A stretch of 60,331 nt of DNA from Colwellia sp. (GTDB lineage: Bacteria > Pseudomonadota > Gammaproteobacteria > Enterobacterales > Alteromonadaceae): NCBI RefSeq assembly GCF_013215345.1, contig NZ_JABSOV010000012.1, forward strand, positions 1 through 60,331, in the 5' to 3' direction. The translations under genes and the position numbers were made by a program. This document shows positions 1 to 9,497 of the stretch, piece by piece. The notes under the pieces were generated by a model. That model had not been told where the DNA came from, did not search any database, and saw only the letters and a program-made list of their open reading frames with translations. Positions within the stretch are counted from its first letter, which is position 1. Each line of letters starts with the position of its first letter.

Positions 1-1
1 C

Positions 2-3000
2 AACGTTGAATTAGGCGAAGTAAACACCATTTCACAAGATAGTAAGGGGTTTTTATGGCTTGGCAGCAACAATGGTTTACATAAATATGATGGCTATGAG
101 CTGAGGAGTTACCAGCATGAAAGAAATAATTTAAATAGCCTTGCCAATAATAGCGTTCTTAAAATCATACCTGATGATAATTATAACTTGTGGCTGGCGA
201 CCTTTGGAGGAGGGCTGAATAGACTAAATCTAAATAATGAAAATTTCACCCGCTTTAAGAGCACTACTGATAGTAGTAGTTTAAAAACAAATCGTTTATG
301 GAATATTCATCCGGGTGGTGATAATAAAATATTAATATCTTCACATCGTGGCTTAGACATATTTAATACAAAAACCCTAATAAATCATCGAGTATCACAT
401 AAAAGTGAAATTCCGATTAACGTCGCTCAAGCGGGAGTTTGGTCAACATTCAAAGACTCAAATAATAGACTTTGGCTAGCTACATTAGGTCGAGGTGTTT
501 ACATCTATAACAATATTGATAAGTCTGTAAAACACATAAAACAGACAACTAATAATTCAGGATTAATTCATAATTTTGTTAGAACCATAACAGAAGACAC
601 CATGAACAATATCTGGATTGGTACAGATGATGGTATCAGCGTATATAATTCCCAGAAAAGTATATTTCACCATTACCAACATATTGCAGGTGACACCTCT
701 ACAATATCGGGCAATGCTATAAATGTTATTTTTCAAGATAGTTTAGGATTAATTTGGATTGGTACCTATGGCCAAGGGTTAAATATGTATAACCCTGATT
801 CAGGAAAATTTACTCGTTTTAATAAAAGTAACTTCCCCCCTAATATTATTAATGATATTTTTGAAGATAGCAGTGGAAATTTATGGTTTGCAACAGAACA
901 AGGTATCGTTCAATTAACCCCTTCAGCACGAAAATTTAGCCGATTCACCACCAATAAAGCAGATAGTTTAATCGTCTCTGCTATTTTTGAGTCAGCCCAA
1001 AAACACATTTGGTTAGGAACTAACTTTGGTGTATACAAGTTGGATATCAACCAAAACAAGTATCAACTTATCTTTCCCGACATCACCGACAGCCTATTTT
1101 TTAATGAAGATAAGCAAAAAAACATTTGGATTGCTAGTCAGAGTTCTGGCCTGCATAAAGTTACCCCCGATGGTTCTAGCATTCATACATTCTCAATAGC
1201 GTCAGGAGAGTTGCAAAGTGATTCGATCGCAAAAATAATATTTGATACTCAAAACAACTTGTGGGTCGCTCTTATTAAACAGCAAGCAGATAAGGGCGGT
1301 TTTGTACTGTTTGATCAACAAGAAGGCACTATAAAGAATTTCTTTGAAAAAGAGAATATAGTAGATATTTTAGAAGTTAACGATGATCATTTATTAGTTG
1401 CTACTAATGATTTTGGAGTTGCTCTATTTGATAAGACATCGAATAAATTATTCAAAATCACTAAAACGTCAAACAGTAATGTAAATGGAAACCAATTACA
1501 AACTACCGCCTTATTTAAAGATTCAAAGTCAAGAGTTTGGGTTACTACTGATGGTAATGGCTTATGGGAATATATCCAAAAATCCAAAATATTGATTTAC
1601 CACCCCGAAGTAAAAATTGAATCTATTAGAGGAATAACCGAAAGTGCTGATAACGAGCTATGGCTTACCACTGCTAATAACTTAGTTTCTTATAAACCTG
1701 AAAACAATAAAATCAGAATATTTGATATTACTCATGGCTTACACAACACTAGCTTTACCAAGAGAACAGCCCTTATTAGCCATAATAAAAAAATATATTT
1801 AGGGACTACCGATGGTTTGATAGCATTTTCACCGAGGGAAATTAAGACTAACAATATTGCACCTAAAACAACAATTACCAGTTTAAAGATTCTTAATGAG
1901 CCAGTCATTATTAGCTCTGATAAACCAGGCATATTAAATAAAGCTATAGAAATTACTGACAAAATAGTACTTACACAGGAAGACTATTTATTTTCACTAA
2001 AATTCAGCTCTCTTAGTTTTATAGGTCAACACAAAGGGCAATACGCATACAAAATGGTGGGACTAGATAATGACTGGTTAACGACTAATGCAGCAAACCG
2101 AATTGCAACTTACACAACACTGCCTCATGGAGATTATGTCTTCAAAGTAAAAAGCAGTAATGCCGATGGCGTTTGGGACAATACTGGAGCATCAATTAAA
2201 ATAAAAGTTCTCCCTACTTTTTGGCAAACCAAGCAAGCATATATTACTTATCTTTTATTAGTTCTCTTATTTATATACCTATATACACAGCTAAGAGTTA
2301 AATCAGTTGAAACTAAGGCTAAAAAATTAGAAGTTGCCATTCAACAAAGAACTTATGAATTAGAAGATAGCAATACTAAGTTAGAGTTGAAGAACAAAGT
2401 TATATTCGACTTACTAAACCAAAAAAGAAAAATATTTGCTAATGTTTCCCATGAATTTCGTACACCTTTAACTTTAATTTTAAACCCTATTGAAAACTTA
2501 TTGTACGGTGAAGAAGATAAACAAAAGCAGAATGACTTTCTAAACATTAAAAGAAATGCTAATCGTCTGCTAAAAATGGTTGATCAATTACTTGATATTG
2601 CTTTATTAGAGTCAAATCAACAGCACCAATTGCAACACTACAACCTTGCTTACACCGTTTTATCTATCGTTGAAGCATTCAGATCCCTAGCTAACAAAAA
2701 CAATATTCAAATAATAATAAAGAACTCCACTAATAAAGAAGTAGGGCTACTTTTACTTTCAGATTCATTAGAAAAGATATTAATGAATTTACTTTCCAAT
2801 GCGATTAAGTATTCCAAAGACAATGGCGTTATAGAAGTAACCATTAGTACAGTAAATAGATTTGTTAAAATTGATATTTCAGATAACGGCTATGGCATTG
2901 CTGAAAAGGAGTTAGAGTATATTTTTGATAACTTTTATAGAGGCGATAATGTTGAGTACAATGGTATAACAGGTGCAGGCATTGGCTTATCCATAGTAAG

Positions 3001-4012
3001 AGAACTAGTGATACAAAATAATGGAGTAATTGAAGTAAACAGTACTATAAATAGGGGTAGCTCTTTTATTATTTCACTACCTGTAGCTTCTGATATAGAG
3101 CTGAAAGTACTTCCTGTAAAAAATATAAAGGATACAGACTACTTAAAGTTAGAAATAGAGTCCTTATCAACAAAGCCTATAATAGAGAAAAATCACTTAA
3201 ACCATAACTCTCAATTAAGCAAAACTATCTTAATTATTGAAGATAATGTTGAAATGCGCAATTTACTAGTTAATTGCTTCAAAGAGGAGTTTAATTGTAT
3301 TACAGCCCCACATGGGGCTTTAGGCATAGAGTTAGCAAACAAAGTAATTCCTGACTGTATTATTTGTGATGTAATGATGCCAATCTTAGATGGATATGAA
3401 GTTGCTAAAGAACTACGCAACAATGAAAACACAAGTCATATCCCTATCATAATGCTGACAGCTAAGGGTGATAACGAAAGTAGAATGCTGGGCTGGGATC
3501 AAAATGTTGATGACTATATAACTAAACCGTTTAGTGAAAAGGAGTTAAAAAAACGAATTAGTAACATTTTAGATATTCGGAATATTTTAAGAAAAAAATT
3601 TGGTGGTGCATTATCCTCATCAAGCATCACAGAAACAATCGATAAATTTAATTTCAATGAAAAAGATAAATCCTTTTTGACTAGGTTTGAAAAAATAATT
3701 TCAGAAAACTATCAACACTGTGACTTCAATAGAATACAAGCTTCCGAAAAAATGGCTTTGAACGAGCGCCAACTAAATAGAAAACTAGCGGCTCTTGTCG
3801 ATTATAATTTTTCTGAGTATTTGAGAAAGTTTAGATTGAGACAAGCAATTAATTTATTCGGAAAAGGCTTACAAGTAGCAGAGATTGGTGATCAGATAGG
3901 ATTCTCGTCAACAGCTTACTTTGGCGCTTGCTTTAAAGCCGAATACAGCAAAACTGTCAGGAAATTTGAACTCGAATTAATTAGTAAGAATATAGAGCCG
4001 ACGGAGGTTTAG
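2..4012 (+). CDS. Hybrid two-component system protein (propeller sensor, kinase, receiver, AraC output), 5'-truncated
   Basis: The reading frame is open from base 2 and runs through the first internal ATG, so the true start lies outside the window. The N-terminal ~600 visible residues hold repeated W-I/L-G-T motifs of two-component-regulator propeller repeats, followed by a Y_Y_Y-like domain and one membrane segment (about residues 745-765 of the visible part). Then come a HisKA box (NVSHEFRTPLTLIL, ~815), a HATPase (NLLSNAIKYS, DNGYGI), a receiver with phospho-acceptor in CDVMMP (~1122) and a C-terminal AraC-type HTH (~1213-1336). This is the one-protein HTCS architecture, in which a periplasmic ligand sensor controls its own DNA-binding domain. 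HTCS proteins often sense poly- or oligosaccharides; the ligand here is unknown and no target operon is visible. Confidence 0.9.
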   Translation, partial: NVELGEVNTISQDSKGFLWLGSNNGLHKYDGYELRSYQHERNNLNSLANNSVLKIIPDDNYNLWLATFGGGLNRLNLNNENFTRFKSTTDSSSLKTNRLWNIHPGGDNKILISSHRGLDIFNTKTLINHRVSHKSEIPINVAQAGVWSTFKDSNNRLWLATLGRGVYIYNNIDKSVKHIKQTTNNSGLIHNFVRTITEDTMNNIWIGTDDGISVYNSQKSIFHHYQHIAGDTSTISGNAINVIFQDSLGLIWIGTYGQGLNMYNPDSGKFTRFNKSNFPPNIINDIFEDSSGNLWFATEQGIVQLTPSARKFSRFTTNKADSLIVSAIFESAQKHIWLGTNFGVYKLDINQNKYQLIFPDITDSLFFNEDKQKNIWIASQSSGLHKVTPDGSSIHTFSIASGELQSDSIAKIIFDTQNNLWVALIKQQADKGGFVLFDQQEGTIKNFFEKENIVDILEVNDDHLLVATNDFGVALFDKTSNKLFKITKTSNSNVNGNQLQTTALFKDSKSRVWVTTDGNGLWEYIQKSKILIYHPEVKIESIRGITESADNELWLTTANNLVSYKPENNKIRIFDITHGLHNTSFTKRTALISHNKKIYLGTTDGLIAFSPREIKTNNIAPKTTITSLKILNEPVIISSDKPGILNKAIEITDKIVLTQEDYLFSLKFSSLSFIGQHKGQYAYKMVGLDNDWLTTNAANRIATYTTLPHGDYVFKVKSSNADGVWDNTGASIKIKVLPTFWQTKQAYITYLLLVLLFIYLYTQLRVKSVETKAKKLEVAIQQRTYELEDSNTKLELKNKVIFDLLNQKRKIFANVSHEFRTPLTLILNPIENLLYGEEDKQKQNDFLNIKRNANRLLKMVDQLLDIALLESNQQHQLQHYNLAYTVLSIVEAFRSLANKNNIQIIIKNSTNKEVGLLLLSDSLEKILMNLLSNAIKYSKDNGVIEVTISTVNRFVKIDISDNGYGIAEKELEYIFDNFYRGDNVEYNGITGAGIGLSIVRELVIQNNGVIEVNSTINRGSSFIISLPVASDIELKVLPVKNIKDTDYLKLEIESLSTKPIIEKNHLNHNSQLSKTILIIEDNVEMRNLLVNCFKEEFNCITAPHGALGIELANKVIPDCIICDVMMPILDGYEVAKELRNNENTSHIPIIMLTAKGDNESRMLGWDQNVDDYITKPFSEKELKKRISNILDIRNILRKKFGGALSSSSITETIDKFNFNEKDKSFLTRFEKIISENYQHCDFNRIQASEKMALNERQLNRKLAALVDYNFSEYLRKFRLRQAINLFGKGLQVAEIGDQIGFSSTAYFGACFKAEYSKTVRKFELELISKNIEPTEV

Positions 4013-4014
4013 AA

Positions 4015-4110
4015 ACAGTATAATATTTTATATGCTGGATAATTTGTTTAGTATAAGGAGCTTCATGACAACGTTTAGTTGTGTCTTATACGAGCTATAA
4101 AGCAACGAAG
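4015..4110. repeat. Degenerate copy of a ~95-bp palindromic repeat
   Basis: This stretch aligns base by base with 4196-4290 (shared GGATAA, TTTAGT, ACGTTTAG and TATAAAGCAACGA blocks), but its internal stem is damaged. It lies between the sensor gene stop and the groL terminator. Confidence 0.6.
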
Positions 4111-4141
4111 TTGTTGGCTACTGAATCAATTAAATAATAGC

Positions 4142-4168
4142 AAAAAAAAGCCCGCCGAAGCGAGCTTT
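4142..4168 (-). terminator. Rho-independent terminator of the groS-groL transcript
   Basis: Read on the minus strand there is a 9-bp stem (4147-4155 with 4160-4168, one G-U pair) closed by a four-base TTCG loop and followed by eight T. It lies ~150 bases after the groL stop, beyond the 4196-4290 repeat, which would therefore be transcribed in the 3' UTR. Confidence 0.85.
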
Positions 4169-4195
4169 CATTTACTTATTCAAGTATGTGCTATA

Positions 4196-4290
4196 AACAA
4201 TAAAATGTTTTATGCGCAGGATAAACTGTTTAGTTCAAGGCGCTTTATGATGACGTTTAGTGTTTCTTAAACGAATCATAAAGCAACGAT
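4196..4290. repeat. Palindromic ~95-bp repeat in the groL 3' region
   Basis: This is the second, better-preserved copy of the repeat at 4015-4110. It contains a long hairpin: GCTTTATGAT (4242-4251) pairs with ATCATAAAGC (4275-4284), and inside it GTTTA (4255-4259) pairs with TAAAC (4268-4272). It has no coding potential. It looks like a small dispersed structured repeat, copied in direct orientation either side of the groL terminator. Confidence 0.65.
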
Positions 4291-4317
4291 GAAATTAACA
4301 GTTTAGACAAGCATAAA

Positions 4318-5979
<1,662 letters not shown>

Positions 5980-6048
5980 TTATATTACGGGGATGGAGCT
6001 AAACGAAGCTCAACATCAAATTAAAATTTAGTACTTAAAAAGAACAGA

Positions 6049-6339
6049 TTATTCTACAATTGCTAAAATGTCGCTTTCTGAAAGGATTAAAACTTCGTCA
6101 CCATCAATTTTTTCTGTTTTAACGCCGTAACCTTCAGAGAAGATCACTTGGTCACCAACTTTAACGTCTAAAGCACGTACTTCGCCGTTTTCTAATATAC
6201 GACCATTACCTACAGCAATAACTTCACCACGTGTGGATTTTTCTGCAGCGCTGCCTGTTAATACAATACCGCCAGCTGATTTTGTTTCTGCATCTTTACG
6301 TTTTACGATTACACGATCGTGTAGTGGACGAATAGCCAT
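6049..6339 (-). CDS. groS: Co-chaperonin GroES (10 kDa)
   Basis: The protein has 96 residues, the normal length. It begins [14 protein letters not shown] and carries the mobile-loop region ([15 protein letters not shown], ~21-35), which contacts GroEL. It caps the GroEL ring in the cytosol. It is first in the operon with groL, preceded by a GGAGAAA-type ribosome site and a sigma32-like promoter ~90 bases upstream. Confidence 0.98.
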   Translation of the reverse strand: MAIRPLHDRVIVKRKDAETKSAGGIVLTGSAAEKSTRGEVIAVGNGRILENGEVRALDVKVGDQVIFSEGYGVKTEKIDGDEVLILSESDILAIVE

Positions 6340-6427
6340 TTGTTTTTCTCCAAAAAATGATTCTGTTGTATAAGGTAGTGATTAAATTAACGAACAAACA
6401 TTTAACACTAATCGTTGTTGCTAATAG

Positions 6428-6455
6428 AAATGGGGATAAAAAAAGTCGACACAAG
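6428..6455 (-). promoter_or_regulatory. Sigma32 (RpoH) heat-shock promoter of groS-groL
   Basis: On the minus strand CTTGTG (6450-6455) is followed after 14 bases by CCCCATTT (6428-6435). This matches the sigma32 consensus (CTTGAA, 13-17 bases, CCCCATNT) closely, and its -10 half is the same as remembered for E. coli groE (CCCCATTTCT). The site lies 89 bases upstream of the groS ATG. Confidence 0.85.
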
Positions 6456-6495
6456 GTCAGCTTTAACTTATTTATACTCTTTGTTTATATTACAT

Positions 6496-7014
6496 TTAGT
6501 CTTTACGCTTAAACTCACCTTCTAAAGTCTCACCTTGGTGATGTGAAAGTGGCTCATTGGCTGAAGCTCTCGACGAAGTAAATGCCTCGCTGGTAGTTTC
6601 ATGCTGATAAATATTACCTTGAGCACTATTATGAAATGCCGCACCTGCGCCAAATTGATTAACCTTAATATGCTTTTGCACTTGATTAGCTATAGCAGTA
6701 CGTACCGCGGGTACCAATAACGATAAGCCGAAAATATCAGTAACAAAACCGGGAGTGACTAATAAAACACCGGCCACTAATAGCATTAAACCGGTGACTA
6801 TTTCCTCTGAAGGCATTTCACCTTGTGCCATTCTCGTTTGTACCGACTGTAAAGTTGCTAAGCCTTGTTGACGGACATATTTAGCCCCTAACCAAGCACT
6901 TAAAATAACGATAGCAATGGTTGGCCAAATGCCAAGTAAAGCGCCTACTTGCATAATCACCGTTATTTCGATGATAGGTATAATGATAAAAAGCACAAAT
7001 AATAGTTGAAACAT
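6496..7014 (-). CDS. fxsA: FxsA family cytoplasmic-membrane protein
   Basis: The protein has 172 residues. Hydrophobic segments lie at about 3-22 and 28-45, followed by a third hydrophobic region with the family's TPGF motif (VAGVLLVTPGFVTD, ~80-93) and a hydrophilic C-terminal tail. FxsA in E. coli is a membrane protein known for relieving F-plasmid exclusion of phage T7; its normal role is not settled. It sits just upstream of groS, as in E. coli, on the same strand but separated by the groE promoter. Confidence 0.92.
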   Translation of the reverse strand: MFQLLFVLFIIIPIIEITVIMQVGALLGIWPTIAIVILSAWLGAKYVRQQGLATLQSVQTRMAQGEMPSEEIVTGLMLLVAGVLLVTPGFVTDIFGLSLLVPAVRTAIANQVQKHIKVNQFGAGAAFHNSAQGNIYQHETTSEAFTSSRASANEPLSHHQGETLEGEFKRKD

Positions 7015-7147
7015 AATAATTCCTTATTTTCTATGAAACTTATATTGGGCTAAACAGGTCTTTTTCAAGGCTAGCTGATAGAACCCTAAGTTTTCCTTAA
7101 TTCTCAGGGTATACTAGCAACAAGATTGCAGGAATTAGGTAACAAAA

Positions 7148-7459
7148 GTGTATCAATTAGTATTAACAACGTGCCCAGATGAAATCGTCGCCCAAAAAAT
7201 TGCTCAACAATTGGTGACAGAGAAACTTGCTGCCTGCGTTAATATTATTCCTAACATCACCTCAGTATATTATTGGCAAGACGAATTACAATGCGATAGT
7301 GAAGTGCAATTGCTGATAAAAACAGATGAAAAAACCTTCGCAGCCTTAAATGAGCGAATTAACCAATTACACCCGTATGACGTGGTGGAAGTTATTGCCT
7401 TGAATATCCAGCAAGGTGATAAGCATTATTTAAACTGGATCACTAATTCTTTGAAGTAG
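7148..7459 (+). CDS. cutA: Divalent-cation tolerance protein CutA
   Basis: The protein has 103 residues, typical of the CutA1 family (compact trimeric, ferredoxin-like fold). Family signatures are TTCPDEIVAQKIAQ, KLAACVNIIP, SVYYWQDE and the late HPYDVVEV. The start is GTG at 7148. CutA is linked to copper tolerance but its biochemical function is unclear. Its stop lies 5 bases before dsbD, so the two are co-transcribed, the arrangement also seen in E. coli. Confidence 0.95.
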   Translation: MYQLVLTTCPDEIVAQKIAQQLVTEKLAACVNIIPNITSVYYWQDELQCDSEVQLLIKTDEKTFAALNERINQLHPYDVVEVIALNIQQGDKHYLNWITNSLK

Positions 7460-7464
7460 ACTGA

Positions 7465-9342
7465 ATGAAAAATTTACTTTCTCTATGTTTGATTATATTA
7501 ACAAGCTTTACTTTTCTTCCCGCTGTTGCGCAAGAAAAACAATCGATTTTTGATATATCTAGTACTAGCTTATTTAGCAACGATGATGAATTCTTAAAGG
7601 TAGACCAAGCATTCACCTTCAATTTTTATCAACAGAATAACCAATTAGAAGTTAGCTTCGATATTGCCCCTGGCTATTACCTTTACCGTCATCAATTTAA
7701 GTTTAAAGGTAACAACATCCTCTTCACTCCGGTTGAGTTACCTATAGGAATAGACCATGAGGATGAATTTTTTGGTATTCAGCAAGTATTTACTGAGCAC
7801 CTAAGCTTCGTAATAAACCTCGAACAAGTATCAAGTGATGGCAGTATTAAAGTCACTTACCAAGGTTGTGCTGAAAAAGGCCTATGTTATCCACCAACAA
7901 GCCAGGTGGTCGAGTTAAGTAAGATAACGTCTGCTGGCAGTGCAGCAGTAAATTCGTCGTTATTTACCACAAATGACAATCGCTCAAATGATAATAACGC
8001 GAGTAATAATACTCAGCTAAGCCGAGGTGATGCTCAAAAAAGTGAGCAACATCAGCTTGCTGATATGCTTAAGCAAGAGAGTTTGTTATTAACCCTTATT
8101 GCTTTTTTTGTCGGTGGTTTATTGTTGTCATTCACCCCCTGTGTTTTCCCTATGTACCCAATTTTAACGGGGATAATTGTTGGCCAAAGTAAAAATGGCA
8201 CACCATTAACTACTAAGAAAGCGTTTACCTTATCTTTTGTTTACGTGCAAGGTATGGCTGTTACTTACACCTTGCTCGGTATTGTCGTTGCTTTAGCAGG
8301 AGCCAAATTTCAAGCGGTATTTCAACACCCTATTGTACTGATCAGTTTAAGTGTTTTATTTATTTTCTTAGCCCTATCTATGTTTGGACTGTTTAATTTA
8401 GCCTTGCCTGCTAGCTGGCAAAACAAGCTCAATGCTATCAGTAACCAGCAAAAAGGTGGCTCATATGCAGGTGTATTAATGATGGGTGTTATCTCAGGGT
8501 TAGTCGCCTCACCTTGTACTACCGCACCATTAACAGGGGCATTGTTGTATATATCACAAACTGGCGATGTTGTTTTGGGCGCATCGGCTTTATATGCGTT
8601 AAGTTTAGGTATGGGTTTACCCTTGTTAGTACTGGGTAGTTCGGGCGGTAAGCTATTACCGAAAGCGGGCGCTTGGATGAATATAATTAAGAATATCTTT
8701 GGCTTACTATTGTTAGCCGTACCTATATTTTTACTCGAACGTTTTATCCCTGAAGTTGCTAGCCAAGCACTATGGGCATTATTGATATTAGCCAGTGCTA
8801 GCTATTTCTATGTCGCCAACCAAAACCATGCAGCAATACAAAAGAGTCAACAAGAAAAAGGCTTTTGGTTCGGCTTGCGCTCTTTGGTTATTTTCTTGAT
8901 GTTATTTTTTGGCGCTAATATGACTTACCAATTAGTATTTCCAAACAGCAGCACTATTGCCAACAGTGCTCAGCATCCGAGTTTTAAACAAGTAACCTCT
9001 TTGACGCAACTACAAACCGAAGTGAAAAAGGCTAATGAGCAGGGTAAAACCGTGATGGTAGATTTGTACGCGGATTGGTGTATTGCGTGTAAAGAATTTG
9101 AAAAATATACCTTTGTTGATAGCCAAGTACAGCAAGCACTGAGCAATACTGTCTGGTTACAGATTGATATGACTGACTTTGACTCGCCTGATAATGCCGA
9201 GCTTGTTCAGCATTATACTATCTTAGGTTTGCCCTCAATTTTGTTTTTTGATTTACAAGGTAATGAATTAACCAAGCTGCGCACCACAGGCTTTGTAGGT
9301 GCTAATGAGTTTAGCGCCCATATTCAAACAATATTTAAATAG
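7465..9342 (+). CDS. dsbD: Thiol:disulfide interchange protein DsbD
   Basis: The protein has 625 residues, somewhat longer than E. coli DsbD (565). It starts with a signal peptide (MKNLLSLCLIILTSFTFLPAVAQ) and an N-terminal periplasmic domain with the cysteine pair in GCAEKGLCYPP. The eight-helix core contains SFTPCVFPMYP (~residue 226) and ASPCTTAPLTG, the two membrane cysteines. A C-terminal thioredoxin domain carries the CIAC active site (~539). It carries electrons from cytoplasmic thioredoxin to periplasmic DsbC/DsbG and cytochrome c maturation. Asn/Ser-rich linker sequence at ~165-190 accounts for part of the extra length. Confidence 0.97.
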   Translation: MKNLLSLCLIILTSFTFLPAVAQEKQSIFDISSTSLFSNDDEFLKVDQAFTFNFYQQNNQLEVSFDIAPGYYLYRHQFKFKGNNILFTPVELPIGIDHEDEFFGIQQVFTEHLSFVINLEQVSSDGSIKVTYQGCAEKGLCYPPTSQVVELSKITSAGSAAVNSSLFTTNDNRSNDNNASNNTQLSRGDAQKSEQHQLADMLKQESLLLTLIAFFVGGLLLSFTPCVFPMYPILTGIIVGQSKNGTPLTTKKAFTLSFVYVQGMAVTYTLLGIVVALAGAKFQAVFQHPIVLISLSVLFIFLALSMFGLFNLALPASWQNKLNAISNQQKGGSYAGVLMMGVISGLVASPCTTAPLTGALLYISQTGDVVLGASALYALSLGMGLPLLVLGSSGGKLLPKAGAWMNIIKNIFGLLLLAVPIFLLERFIPEVASQALWALLILASASYFYVANQNHAAIQKSQQEKGFWFGLRSLVIFLMLFFGANMTYQLVFPNSSTIANSAQHPSFKQVTSLTQLQTEVKKANEQGKTVMVDLYADWCIACKEFEKYTFVDSQVQQALSNTVWLQIDMTDFDSPDNAELVQHYTILGLPSILFFDLQGNELTKLRTTGFVGANEFSAHIQTIFK

Positions 9343-9398
9343 TTATGGTGGCGTTGCTTAGAGCGGCATATAGCAGAGAATAGAAAATTAACAGCAAG

Positions 9399-9424
9399 TA
9401 GTCAGCCTTAGCTTTGGCTGACTA
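9399..9424 (+). terminator. Stem-loop behind dsbD
   Basis: TAGTCAGCC (9399-9407) pairs perfectly with GGCTGACTA (9416-9424) around an eight-base loop. Only a short T run follows (TTTAAAA), so termination is likely but not certain. Confidence 0.55.
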
Positions 9425-9497
9425 TTTAAAACGGATCACTTAAGACTGGCAGCCTAAGTCTAACTACTCAGAGCTAACATCTCAGAGTTCAGAGTAA

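Noticed and set aside
4079-4270. 63-codon ORF between the sensor gene and groL
   Set aside because: It runs through two repeat copies and the groL terminator. It is better explained by these non-coding elements.
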